A stretch of 64,000 nucleotides of DNA from Chrysopilus asiliformis (GCA_964034945.1 OZ035960.1:86591348-86655347); one strand, 5' to 3'; shown: positions 46,241 to 57,606, counted from the first letter of the stretch. The notes: generated by a model not told the origin, from the sequence alone. A program made the numbers and translations.

Positions 46241-46764
46241 ATTTCCACGGCAAGAAGAAAAATAAAAAATATTTTTTTTGTTTACATGGGATTTTTTCGA
46301 AAAAAAAAAAATCTTGTTTTGAGCTGTTCTGGCGACACAAAAAATTAGTTTTCTGTCGAGCAGCGTTAGTTCACAAAAAAAAATTGGAATTTAAATTTCA
46401 AAATTGCAATTAGTAAACGAACACACAAACATTGGAAATTTACGAAGTTTATCAACACTGATTAAACACGAAAACATTAACCTAACCCAAATTCTTCGAT
46501 CGAATTAAATTTTCTGTCATCTTGTCCTGCTCAGCATCTAATAAAATGAAATTGCAAATCGGATGTCGAAAAACTAACATAAAATATAGCCTGAGCAAAT
46601 ACACAATTAGGGCGACGTCATGACCTCGCACTGCATTTTTTTCGATAGAATTTTTCAAGTTGTGGGTGTGTGGATTTTTCTGTATGTTTGTTAGCTAAAA
46701 AAGGAAGGATGTTAGAAAAGAGTACCAACAAAAAATAATTTAAAAAACTTTTATTAAAAAAAGG

Positions 46765-46935
46765 TACATACTAAAAAGGAAAAAAATAATTTTTTTGGCT
46801 GTATGTATCAGAAATAAAAGCAAGATAAATAATTATTTTATTTTATTTTTTATGCTTTTATCTCGCTTTTGTTTCTGATACACGACGCCCAAAAATTATT
46901 ATTTTCCTTTTAGTACATTTTTGTAATAAAAGCTT
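46765..46935. repeat. Foldback repeat family E
   Basis: The left arm 'gtacatactaaaaaggaaaa' and right arm (reverse) 'atgtactaaaaggaaaataa' continue into 'gtatcagaaa(t/c)aaaagc'. The same words flank the P element at 2700-2800 and 7671-7721, so this family was its target. Confidence 0.65.
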
Positions 46936-47029
46936 TTTTTTAATTTTTTTTCTAATTCTCTTTAGTCATTTTGTATTTGTTTATTAAGACTAAAAAATAA
47001 CTTTTGGGTTTCCCCACGCTTTATCATCC

Positions 47030-47640
47030 ACACGATGGTTGCCTCATTTTTACGTGGCGTCATGCGTCCGCCATTTTGTTTTTTCTTGAGTTTGCAATAC
47101 ACGCTGAAAATTCTTTTCGAAGCTGTTTCATTTGACGGTGTCTGTTGGCAGCCAATTTATTCGTACATACATTGCATTGTCATTGGACTTACGTATGTGT
47201 ACAAAATTTCAAATCAATCAGATAAGCAGAAGTGGGGCCAAAATTAGATTGCAATATTTGATCCTTACGTAAAGTGATTAACTTGAAAAGTCGTCGAATC
47301 GATAGTCACCTTTGACCTTATAGAAGTCCTTACAAGATTGCAATTATTCGTCTTTAATTCTAGTATTTATAAGTTAATGATGGAAACCACGTTGGAAAAT
47401 TGCTCCAACGATTCAGCAGATAGTATAAGGGCGTACAGGCAAGGGTGGAGGTAGATTTTAGTGGGCGAAAAGTTTCCTTAGGGGACAATTTATCCAATGG
47501 TGCAAACCGTGTCAAAATTGCTCCAGTGGTTCAGAAGATAGCAGGGGAGGGGTGGATTTTAATTGGCGAAAACTTCTCGTTCACTGCTAGCGGATGGCGT
47601 ATGGTATATTATGCACTTTTTTCAAAAAATACGGTATAGG
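47030..47640. repeat. Dispersed repeat family C, partial
   Basis: 'gtcacctttgaccttatagaa' and 'ttgatccttacgtaaagtgat' match 41960-42010. The segments 47440-47560 contain two related sub-units ('ggtggaggtagattttagtgggcgaaa' type). No gene supported. Confidence 0.4.
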
Positions 47641-49771
47641 ACGGCTTGACGCGTCCCAAAACAACATTTTTTGTTAACATTTGTTTGTTCGTCGTGTGAC
47701 ATCTCTATGTGTATACTTTTTGTGATCATACAATGAAGGACGAGGCTAATTTGATAAAGGCATTTATTCGTCCTATACCTCCTCTCATTGATGGTTAGAG
47801 TCTGGGGAAACCGTCGATCCACAATTCATTCCGAACACTAACTTTTTTTCAAGGGCAATGACAAATTATAACAATTTTGTTTGTTTACCGCTTTTTAATA
47901 CTCTAACCTTAAAATGACGATTTTCGTGGAAACGTGATACTTAAATAAGCGTGATACTTAAATAAAAAAGGCTAAGTTCGTTAATGCTCAGAATTGATTC
48001 GCAGAAACCACTGTTAGCTTATTAAAATTGAATGCAATTGCTAACTGCGTGGGTCCATCGCAAAAACACTAGGATAACAACAGATAGGGTTAGTCGTTAG
48101 TTTTATAGCTAGGGAATTTAGGCTGCATGCATGTATCGTAGTTTTCGAAGTTACCACATTACTTTTTCGTCGTCCCAAATAGCATCGAAAGTCTGAAAAG
48201 CGACGACATATGTGAGCACTAAACGACGCAGTTGTTATAATGCTGCTTGGGGTTGTTTCGTTGACGCATTTAACATTCGTAACCACTTTCTTTTTAATAT
48301 TATTTATTTTCAAATTTTGGAGCTATATATGTAGGTTATCTTAGAATATTTTTGCTTCTATCGAAACTATTTCTTTTCAAGTATCAGATTTCTCATGTCC
48401 ACAATTGAATAATACACTGAAATTAAATTTTAATGAAAACAAGGACGAATCGGAATAGATTTTTTGAAAAGAAACATCAAGTTTCGATTTTGAGTATCAG
48501 TCGCTGGATCTCATCAGAGTGACGTCTTGATGTCTGTTACTGACCAGACCACGAAGGATGTGGATGGAAGAGGAGAGTTCAAATCTCTTTATATAACTCA
48601 ACTAGGAATAATACCTAGTATTTTTTCATCGAATGCTGAATGTTGCCCCTATAAAGCACCCATTTTTTTCGTCGAATGTTGTTACAGGAATTAAAACATA
48701 AGTTTTAAGTAAATTTCCAACATTTTTAAATCCACTAAGAGTGCAAATATTTGTCTTACAGTTTTATTATCCGAGCATATGTATTGCTATATATAAAATC
48801 TCAGACTTTTAAGCTTATATGAATTTTTAATAATTGCACTTACCTTTGAAAGCTTCTTATTAAATTCCTTTTTTTCTGTTTTAGCAGAGTCATCCCCCAA
48901 AACTTCAACATGAATATTTTATAAGATCTAATGTCGAAAAAACCATTTACGATAATACGAAAGGACACAAAGAGCGTGACTGAAATAGTTAAGGATGAGA
49001 GTTCAGTAGGATTTCAATTTTCATCGGTGGGAGTATTAAAACCGATTTCGGTATCTGTTATCCGGATGAATCTCCGGCTTGTTATTCCTTTTTTATCTTG
49101 TTTGTAAAGTTCTTTGTAAACAGAATCCATGCTGTCTTTGTGATGAAACTTCAACTATTTTTTCATCTTTTGCGCTTAAAACAATACTCTCACGAAAAAA
49201 TGAGGGAATTTTTCTATAATCGCAATACCATCGAATCTTCGATATCCTAAATCTCTAAAAGTATTTTTAGAGATTTGTCCTATAACTACATTTCTTAAAT
49301 ATTTTGGTGAGAAAAAAATACATACTTGTATAGACGCAGTGATTTATAATTTGTCTACTGAAAACAAAAGCTGTTTTCTTTTTTTACTATTCCCTGTCTT
49401 ACAATTTTATTAAACGAGACTTTTGTAATCATTGTTGGGCAGGTTGAACACAAACAGACACAAAATCAAAATATTTTTGTATGGTTAACGGATTCAAGGT
49501 ATTATGCAAATGTTGGAAAAGGTATTTTATTCCTTTTTATCCGTTAGAAGTTTCGTGGTTATTTTTTTTTAACACAACAGGATTTCATCCTACATAACAA
49601 AAATCAGTGCATAAATCTTCTTAAATGGAAATTTCAGGCTTTAATTTACACGAAATTTGGTTTATGTCTTTTGTAAACAAAGGATTTTCCAGTAAAATAT
49701 TCACTATTTTTATTATAAGACTTTGCCATAACGCATACCGAATTCAAATTTTAATTTCTTGAAATTCTGTA
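47641..49771. other. AT-rich stretch, no recognised gene
   Basis: About 2.1 kb without a supported feature. Confidence 0.35.
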
Positions 49772-50032
49772 GCCACAAGCAGTGTTGGGGCCAGATAATT
49801 ATTTTTTTATCTAGATAAAGATAAAGATAAATGCTCGTAATGTTTATCTAGATAAGATAATAGATAATGAAAATATGAAAGATAATAGATAAGATAAGAT
49901 AAAAAGCCAAATTATCTAGATAATTTTTAGATAAATATTTATTTTGACATTGCACAAAATTCAAAATTACGTAGTAAAAAAAATAGCACAAAATTTTTTG
50001 CTTTTCTTGATTTCCAATTTAAATATAATAAG

Positions 50033-50866
50033 AAACGAAATAATAATAAAAGAAAACGGATAAGAAACGTTATCGTAACGTAACGAAATAACGAAATGAT
50101 TTTCGGGCTTTTTCTTCAAAATTACGTTATAATGAACGTTATAGAAATTCAATTCCGTTACCATAACGAAAAACGAAAAAAATATTACGTTTTTTCGTTG
50201 TTTATTAGTATTTCCTTGTTTTGTTCAGTATTATTTTTTGTGAAATTTCCCACAAAAGTTCATAACCCCACAGACATAAAATATAATCAAAAATATTGGA
50301 GTAGTGTTTTTAATCGTATTTTGATTCTAAATCGGATTTTGTTTTGGCCAGATTCACTCTATTTCTGGAGATACAAAAATGGAAATCTTCTAAGCAAGTT
50401 TTTTGGTAGGGAAAAGATTTTCTTTTTAGTAACTCCAGAAGTAGAGCGAAATTCTATAAAAAAATTCTATATCTTTCATATCAAAATCACGCTTTTGTGG
50501 AGACAGTTTTTTTAATGAACAAAACTTTTGTGTGATTTTTTGTCTTTTGTATTTTTTATTGATTTTTTAACTTAATAATCACATTTTTTTTCCGTTTTTA
50601 TTTGTATTTTCTTTTTGCTGAGTTTTATTATTTGTTATACAATTTATTTTTATGGAAACTGAACTGAATTACTTTGTGATAAACTATTATTACAGTGCGT
50701 TTTTTTGTTTTCAGTTTCAATACAATGTGTAACGGAATAATAACATTATAACGTAACGAAATTAAGTTTTTTATCGATACAAAACGAAATAACGTCACGA
50801 AATATAAGTTTAATTTTGCTACGTAAGGAAATTTATAACGTTATGATTTTTTATTTCGTTCATAGC
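50033..50866. repeat. AACGAAATAACG-type repeat block inside the outer element
   Basis: Words such as 'aacgtaacgaaataacga' occur at both sides (50060-50200 and 50730-50860) in inverted sense, suggesting another nested element. The 139-residue frame at 50096-50515 within it has no motif and is not called. Confidence 0.45.
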
Positions 50867-50869
50867 CCG

Positions 50870-50990
50870 GTTTACACTTGGCAACAGTTACTGGCAGAAC
50901 TTTTTTTTTTATGGACAAGAGAAGAGAGGCGAGGGAAAGAGTGACACTTCGCTTCCTTGTCCGTAAACAAAAATTGTTGCCAAGTATAAA
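50870..50990. repeat. Small inverted repeat
   Basis: 'tttacacttggcaaca' near 50872 and its reverse (with one change) near 50985. Boundaries uncertain. Confidence 0.45.
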
Positions 50991-51628
50991 ACTGTTCCTA
51001 AAAAAAGTTTTTAGGTTTTCAAAAGTATGCAGAAAACAATTTCGTTTCAGCATTTTTTCAGATTTAATTTTTTGATTTTCGGTGGTAACGATTATCTCTA
51101 GATAAATGGGATTTTCCTTTATCTAGATAAGATAAAGATAACTTTTTTGGGGTGTTATCTAGATAAGATAAAGATAACATTTTTTTTATCTAGATCAGTG
51201 GTTCCCAAAGTGGTCCCTACGGACCCCCAGGGGTCCCCGGGAACATTCAGGGGGTCCGTGGAGAATTAAAATTGATTTGGGGGTCCCTGAACAACGTCAG
51301 GGGGTCCTCGCAAGGTTTAATATGAAATAAACAAATGGTGACACATTTTTATTAATATGGAAGTTAAAATAAATAACAATGAATAAATTACACCGGTCAA
51401 CACTGGTCATGCCACACGAACTTTGATGGCTAATACTATTTTAACTAAGCACCCTGATTATTAAACTGCAATTCTTTTGTTTCAATTAGCCTCAGTTTTC
51501 TTGTGATACGGTAATACTTATAACTAGTACTACGGCAATAAAAGCAAAGAACCGTTCGAGAAGAAATAGTCATAAAACTATTTGTCTGTGATTTCATCAA
51601 AATATTGTGATTTATTAACTGCGTTAAC

Positions 51629-52200
51629 ATGTCGAGAAAGTGTAGTAACGATCCTAACACTTTTTGTCATGTTTGCGGTAAACAGACTTTCAAAAAACAA
51701 AGACGAAATTTCACAAAACTAGTCTTGGAGAGTTATCACCGGTATTTTGGTTTCGCAAAATACCAATACCAAAGTGATACAAAGATAAAAGTGGGTATTT
51801 TCGTAGGACCTCAAATCAGGGAGTTGATAAAAGATCCGGTATTCGCAGAAAAATTGAGCAATTAAGAAAAACCAGCATGGAAATCTTTTAAAAATGTTGT
51901 TGCAAATTTTTTGGGTAATCATAAGAGTGAGAGCTACAGAGAGTTGGTTAGCGACCTATTGTTTGCTTATCAAGCATTGGGTTGCAACATATCACTCAAG
52001 AATTATTTTTTAGAATCACACCTCGATTTTTCCCTGAGAATTTTGGGGCTGTGAGTGATGAACACGGTGAAAGGTTCCATCAGGACATTTCTGAGATGAA
52101 AAAATGTTACCAGGGCAAATGGAACCCAAATATGTTGGCAGATTACTCCTGGACAATGAAAAGGGACCAACCAGGAGCTAAATTTGCTAGAAAATCTTAG
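51629..52200 (+). pseudogene. Broken copy of a conserved arthropod ORF of unknown function
   Basis: Opens MSRKCSNDPNTFCHVCGKQT with a CxxC pair, then KKQRRNFTKLVLESYHRYFG. After that comes VGPQIRELIKDPVF, an in-frame TAA at about 51864, EKPAWKSFKNVVANFLGNHK, a lost T near 52029, then FPENFGAVSDEHGERFHQDI and MLADYSWTMKRD. I recall the wording 'AVSDEHGERFHQDI' from many insect predicted proteins of unknown function; it is not a hAT transposase by motif. Compared with that memory the copy lacks an internal segment after YFG. Family recall is unverified; the lesions are read directly. Confidence 0.6.
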
Positions 52201-52748
52201 ATCGTAACTTCATAATAAAACTTTTTCACATTTTTGGTTTAGGATGTCATTGTCTTTTGAAATATCTTAAATTACTTAAGAGAATAAAATTCTTGGCTAA
52301 CCGATTTTTTTTAAATGTTTGTTTTTACTGTCAACCACCTATTAAAGCAAAAAATATCAAAAAAGTCCATGTGGCACAACAAAGTTACAATTTTGTTGAC
52401 CAGTGTTATTAGCGATTTTTACGTCCTAAGTAAAATATTTATATATTGGGTTTTATTATTTAATATAATGCACCCTAAAAGTTATAGCTTACTATTTTAT
52501 ATTTTTGTTTAATTTGTTTACTTCTGCGAATAACCAAATCCGCGAATGTTTGGAATTACTGTACATTACTGTATTATTATATTCTGTTGTGAATTAATTG
52601 GTACAAAATGAGTACCTACACAATATGTGACATTTACATGAAATTTTATCCTCATATCTCAAATAATTAATTCAAGAGAGCGTTACATTGCAGCATTCAA
52701 TTTTTATTATAATTAACAGTGGTTTGTTGCAAATAAAATTTTTGATAT

Positions 52749-52934
52749 TGTAACGGTTCACGGGTAAGAAGTTGCAAGGACATTCGAGATCTGGCGTGAA
52801 CGCTTCGAGAATGTTTGAAATCTGCACACGAGAACGTTCGAGACCTCGGCCGAACATACAGGAACGTTGGCAAACGAGCCGCGAATATAAAAGGCCGCGT
52901 CTTCGGCGGAGATTCAATAAATACTTCTTCAACA
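52749..52934 (+). promoter_or_regulatory. Heat-shock-promoter-like or solo-LTR-like block
   Basis: TATAAAAGG lies at 52886-52894. Upstream are HSE-type arrays of alternating GAA/TTC: 'cTTCgaGAAtg' near 52802 and 'aGAAcgTTCga' near 52832, plus weaker ones. Downstream is 'attcaataaata', holding AATAAA at 52916-52921. The block starts TGTAACGG and ends TTCAACA, so a solo LTR is an alternative, but no 5-bp duplication was found. It is far less AT-rich than its surroundings. Confidence 0.4.
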
Positions 52935-53038
52935 AAATGTTTTATTTATATTTTATTTTTACATCATCATTTACCATTCAAGACATTAAAGTTAAATTTG
53001 TAATTTTTCTATTATGCATTTATGTAGTTTTTCACCCA

Positions 53039-53112
53039 GGGTCCGTGGGCAAGTTTTGACTATGAAAAGGGGTCCGTGGGCAAGTTTTGACTATGAAAAG
53101 GGGTCCGTGGGC
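53039..53112. repeat. 31-bp tandem repeat at the inner element end
   Basis: Two and a partial unit of 'gggtccgtgggcaagttttg...' within the right terminus of the 51196-53134 element. Confidence 0.85.
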
Positions 53113-53662
53113 CAAAAGAGTTTGGGAACCACTGATCTAGATGATTATCTAGATAATTATTATCTAGATAACCCCAACACTGGCCACAAGTAATAACAAC
53201 TCAAGTAAACTTAAGTGTATTTTCAATATAAGCTGTATTCGAATATGTAAAAATAATATTTTAACTTCACATGAAAATCGACTAAAGCGATTTATTGCTT
53301 GTGGCCATAGAATTATTTTTATATAAAAACAATTTCTATAAAAATTCTTTATCGAAAGTAGTTTTACGACTCACTGACCTTAAAAAAATAAAAAGAATTT
53401 AGATCCGGCTTCGCCCGGCTAAAAGCCTGAGTAACAAAACCTATAGGAAAACAAAATTCCGAAAAACAAAGCTTCGGACTCACTACACTCCCTCTCCTTA
53501 TTTCCGCCACTTTTCAAACTACTTTTCAAAAGGGCTTTGTCAGTAATGTACCCCCGATGATTATCTATGGGGAATTTCAGGCCAATCGGCTCGGTAGCTT
53601 TCCAGCGAAAGAGTAGCCTGGAGGAAAATCTAAGTTTCGGATTCACTTTACGCCGTCCACAT

Positions 53663-53807
53663 AGAAAACCGCCGAGTCGATTGGTCTGAAATTTGGCACA
53701 AATGTTCGTTCTCCACAATCCGGGGCCACTTTTCTATGGGTCTGTGCTAGAGCTGGACACTGAACGAACATTTGTGACAAATTTTAGACCAATCGGCTCG
53801 ATGGTTT
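53663..53807. repeat. Inverted repeat with about 45-bp arms
   Basis: 'gccgagtcgattggtctgaa' and 'ggcacaaatgttcgttc' on the left reappear inverted at 53764-53807. A further direct relative ('ggccaatcggctcggtagct') is at 53580. Part of a repeat spanning about 53400-53890; the 99-residue minus frame there is an artefact. Confidence 0.65.
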
Positions 53808-53899
53808 TCCCGTGAATGTGTAATATAGGAAAAAAACTAAGCTTCGGTTTCACTTTACGCTCTCCCCTTACTCCTCCCACTTCCCTGTACTGACGGTAA

Positions 53900-55010
53900 T
53901 TTTTTTCAATCAATTTGAAAAATCTACCTTTTTCCCGACTACTAAAGGGTTTTTCTTAAAGGTTTAAAAATATTTCATGCCCGCTGAACGACTGAACGAG
54001 ACCCAAATAAGCTAACTTTAGAAATTTTTTCTCTTTAACATACCTAGAATGCTCCGATTAGATACAAAATTAAGATTGAAGCGATGCACTCTGATTTGCA
54101 TATTTAATCTTCTATACAACAATTGAGAGTGGTCTTCTTTGATTAAACGGTAACCATGTTGGCCGGTATTCATTAATGTCACAGTAGTTATCAAATTAAG
54201 CTTATAAACTTTTTATTTGTGAAGATGATCCAGTTCGACTGGGAAATGACCTTAATTTATATAATATAAGTAGCGTGTATCGTCTAATGAAGTTGATTCA
54301 CGGCCTTCGTTTTAACTAAAATACTTAGAAGTGAATAAAGTAAAAGACCGGGTTAGACTTAGCGGCTTCTTCAATAAATTGTTGAGTTTTATGGGATGCT
54401 ACTGACCGCAAAATGACTCTAGATTTCGAATTGAGAGTTTTTACTTTACGGCTTCTTTACGAATATGGTGAAGAAGAACTCTATTTCCTCATACTAAATC
54501 TTGACGATTTACCCAGAGTCCATTGAACTGAAATTTGCATTGAATAGAAATACCAAAGAATTTTGATATTTTACTTGAAAGAAATTGATTTTTATACTCT
54601 ATATGAGAATCATATACAAGTATATCAGAGTTTGTCCATTTTGAACCGTTTGTAAAAAAAGGTTTTTTACAATTTTCTAAAAAACGATGAATCGTATCGG
54701 AAAATTTATAAAGATTAAATGTGTTTAGAATATGATTCTACACAGCCGTTCCATACATAAAAATCCAATGGGATCCAACATCGCTCCCCACACACTTATT
54801 TTCTTATTTACGTAGTAAAAACATGTTCTATTCACTACGGAATTTTGACGTAAACGCACGCGTTGACATGATTTTACAGAGATTAACTTACATAGAATCT
54901 ATTTATTTGCATCTGTAAACAATCTCCACACTGATAGAAAACAAATGATATGAAACGCGAACGATTTTACTATTTTCCAGGGTACTGAAAAATTCGATTC
55001 GCAAATCGAA
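53900..55010. other. AT-rich stretch with a family B relic
   Basis: At 54640-54780 'atatgattctaca', 'ccatacataaaaatcc' and related words are a decayed family B 3' part. Otherwise no supported feature. Confidence 0.4.
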
Positions 55011-55198
55011 AATAAAATTCTTTTTCATAACACATGCATCGAAAATATGCCTTTCGATGCCTCCGTAGCGGGTCGAAAGTTGCATTTTCGGCCCTAGGGG
55101 CGAAAGTGCGATTAGCAGGCCGAAACTGTGTTTTCGCGACGTAAACCGAAAATTTATGAATGAAACTGAACGAGTGAAGTTGGCTGTACGAGCGCAGT

Positions 55199-55368
55199 GT
55201 GATTTACAATAGTTGCGCATTGTCGATTTCCATTTTTTGTTATGTTGATTTTTCATTTCAGTGGGGAGAAAAACTGAAACACTTTTGCATTTCACATTGT
55301 ATTTTGCGTGTGATTTAGTTGAGCATTACCGATTTCCATTTTTTGTTATGTTGATTTTTTATTTCAAA
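55199..55368. repeat. Two-copy tandem repeat, period about 111 bp
   Basis: 'cgatttccattttttgttat' followed by 'gttgattttt' occurs at about 55224 and 55330, each preceded by a 'gtgattta' word. Confidence 0.75.
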
Positions 55369-55477
55369 GGAAAGAAATTTAAAAATTAAAATCTGTTTTG
55401 ACCAACATTTCTTAGTAATAAAACGAATTTATAGAATAAAGTTGTTTTGTTTCTTTTAAAACTTTACCTCTGTTGAA

Positions 55478-55560
55478 GTCAGGGGGCTTCGCCCCCCGAA
55501 CCCCCTGACCGGGGCTCCGCCCCTGGACCCCGTATATGGGGCTTCTCCCCCCAAACCCCC
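55478..55560. repeat. Cluster of GC-rich hairpins
   Basis: GTCAGGGGG (55478-55486) pairs with CCCCCTGAC (55501-55509) around an inner GGGGGCTTCGCCCCC. A second hairpin GGGGCTCCGCCCC follows at about 55511-55523, and a third GGGGCTTCTCCCC at about 55538-55550. Local base composition is utterly unlike the AT-rich surroundings. Confidence 0.85.
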
Positions 55561-56034
55561 GTTTGCATTACTCTGCAATACGAAAATCGCGTTTAAATGG
55601 CATCTCAAGTCATATTTTCGATGAATTTGTTATGAAAAATTGTATACGCAACTCGGAGCGAGTCAACGATTTCACTCGTGTGATATCTGCCCTCGCTTCG
55701 CTCGTGCAGCTAACTTCACACTCTTGAAATCGTTGACTTTCGCCCCTTGTTGCGTAATATACTATTGCATTTGAATCGTTCGCGAATCGACTTTTATAAA
55801 ATACAATTTGTGAATGATTATTTTCACAGAAAAATTTTTTTTTTCGATTCGCTCACGAATAAATTGAAACCGATTTTTAGTTGTTTAATTCGTGCGCGAG
55901 CCAATCGAAACTTCTTGAAACTTTACTTTTCGATTCGCGAATGAAAAAGAATTGAAAAGAATCATTCTTTTTGATTCTTTTCCGTTTTCTTTTCAAAGAG
56001 CTAGAATTGGAGCATTTGTTTATGTGCTTCTTAA

Positions 56035-56963
56035 GGCACGTCTTCACTCATAAACTTTTTTAGTGGAAATGTAACGATTCACTAAATGGAGACAAGTGTA
56101 TCAATGTGCGTTTTCGTTTTTGACACGGTGCTAGCACCTTACGCCTGGTGCCCAGAAAAACTGTTCGAATTTGCCACTTTGGCGTCAGATGATTCTGACA
56201 CCGGCTGTTCGAGTTTAGCTCTTTTGACTCTTGGTGGTAGCACCGCTGGACCTAGTCTTGGTACGGGAGCAAATGACACCAAGAAACGGTCGGTCGTTAT
56301 TTTGAATCTTAAAGTTTTTTTTGCTGACAAAAATCATATTAGAAGAAAGGAAATGTGAAAGTCTCGACGGGTAATTATTTATCAATCAATACGAGCGATA
56401 GATACTTGCTAAGCAATTGGCTAAATGGTAAAATATGATATTTTTTGGAGATAGTAGATGACTTGATTAAAACTGAACTGTCCCCCAAATTCTATAAATT
56501 CGATTATGCCTGTGTTGATTTATATTAAATCATGTGAGCGAAGAAAGTCACTGTTCTTAGGTTGTGCGGCACTAGATTCTCCAAATAGCAAAGCTCATAT
56601 AATTAAAATAATCTCCATATCTTTAGCTTCCAATTGCGCAGCATAATATTCATCAAATTCTTTCAATAATTGATGAATAACAGCCAAACCTAATCCAAGA
56701 ATTGACCGGCGATCTCCCATTATGAAGGTTTTGACAGTTCTTCACTCCGGCATACTCGGACACGGGGACAGCACTCTTGGTAGCAGACTTAATTTTTGAC
56801 AGGTAGCAATTGCTTCGGTGCCATGACTCCGGTGCCAAAAACGAAAACGCCCAATGTAAACTCGTAAATGTACCTCTAAATGTAGAGTTTACATTTACAG
56901 ACTTGTCTCCACTTAGTGAATCGTTACATTTAAACTGAAAAAGTGTGTAAGTGAAGACGCACC
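56035..56963. mobile_element. TTAA-flanked element with about 65-bp inverted ends
   Basis: Left GGCACGTCTTCACTCATAAA and right (reverse) GGTGCGTCTTCACTTACACA start long imperfect inverted repeats, continuing through 'tgtaacgattcacta' and 'ggagacaagt'. TTAA is present at 56031-56034 and 56964-56967. The interior is less AT-rich than usual, with frames on both strands but no recognisable piggyBac transposase. Confidence 0.75.
56595..56720 (-). pseudogene. Short unassigned ORF inside the TTAA element
   Basis: From ATG 56720 the frame reads MGDRRSILGLGLAVIHQLLK, then an acidic helix-like stretch, ending at a TGA (56597-56595) after 41 codons. It has the look of a transposase N-terminus, but I cannot assign it. 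Coding status is weak. Confidence 0.25.
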
Positions 56964-57606
56964 TTAAATTCTGCGAAAATATGTCTGATTGAAGAGCACA
57001 TGACTTTCTTACACAAAAAATGAGATATCTCTAAAAATATCTAAATTTTATTATACTGTGTAATATTTTCCAAAAAAAAATCTTTTTTTTTGTATAAGAA
57101 AGTTATGTGCTGTTCAATCAGACATTTTCTCTAATTTTGTTCGGGGCACAGCATTTTTAATTGCGCAATTCCCCCTCTCTCGATCAAAATCATGACATAT
57201 TATCGTTGATATTTCAAACAATAATTTGATTCGCGAATCATTCTTTTGTGATAAGTTCGCGAACGAATCATATTTTCAATTCTCGAAGATTTTGATTCGG
57301 TTCGCGAATGAATTTTTTTAAACACGAGAATCTATAAATAAAATTCGCGATTGAATCAAAAATAAAATTCACGCGATAATTATTCGCAAACGAAAGAATC
57401 GAAAAGAATGATTCTCCGTAACCTACGATTTTCACTATAAAACGGTGCCATTGCGAAATTATATAAATGAAATTATAAAATGCGTGATAAAAGTGTGCTA
57501 CAAATATGATTTTATTCATGAATGTATGATTTTATATTTCCACCAGATGTTTTTGAAAACGGTTATTTTTATAGAAAAAGATATCATTTTATATTCGAAG
57601 CATTAC

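Larger units (their letters stand above)
51196..53134 (+). mobile_element. Inner hAT-like element carrying a non-transposase ORF
   Basis: Ends CAGTGGTTCCCAAA are perfect inverted repeats and continue as GGTCC-rich sequence. Flanks are ATCTAGAT on both sides (51188-51195 and 53135-53142). ATCTAGAT is also a common word of the host element, so the duplication is weaker evidence here. The 1939-bp interior holds a degraded ORF unlike hAT transposases, a promoter-like block and 31-bp tandem repeats at the right end. Confidence 0.82.
49780..53182. mobile_element. Outer hAT-like element with ATCTAGATAA repeats
   Basis: Ends CAGTGTTGGGG (left) and, reverse, CAGTGTTGGGG (right), with 8-bp duplications GCCACAAG at 49772-49779 and 53183-53190. 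Both ends are rich in TATCTAGATAAGATAA words. It is split by a second hAT-like element at 51196-53134 and carries an AACGAAATAACG repeat block. Without the inner element it would be about 1.46 kb. No transposase of its own is seen. Confidence 0.85.
55018..55740. repeat. Composite repeat with inverted modules and GC-rich hairpins
   Basis: 'tttttcataacacatgcatc' at 55020 is inverted at 55610-55640, and 'gtgaagttggctgtacgagc' at 55174 is inverted at 55698-55718. The modules are inverted but not in nested order. A hairpin with 13-bp arms 'gtcaacgatttca' lies at 55659-55739. The class is unknown. Confidence 0.5.
55755..57430. repeat. GATTCGCGAATC-rich repeat split by the TTAA element
   Basis: Runs of TTCGCGAATC words occur at 55755-55990 and 57220-57430, on either side of the TTAA element at 56035-56963. 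Probably one older element that was interrupted. A family A fragment, 'ataagaaagttatgtgctgt', lies at 57093. Confidence 0.45.

Noticed and set aside
50096..50515. 139-residue plus-strand frame
   Set aside because: Lies across an AACGAAATAACG repeat block and shows only low-complexity Phe/Ile/Lys-rich sequence.
52938..53060. Small hydrophobic ORF starting just downstream of the heat-shock-like block
   Set aside because: Forty residues in AT-rich sequence that ends in the 31-bp tandem repeats; no support for expression.
54903..55295. 130-residue minus-strand frame
   Set aside because: Overlaps the composite repeat at 55018-55740 and has no known motif.
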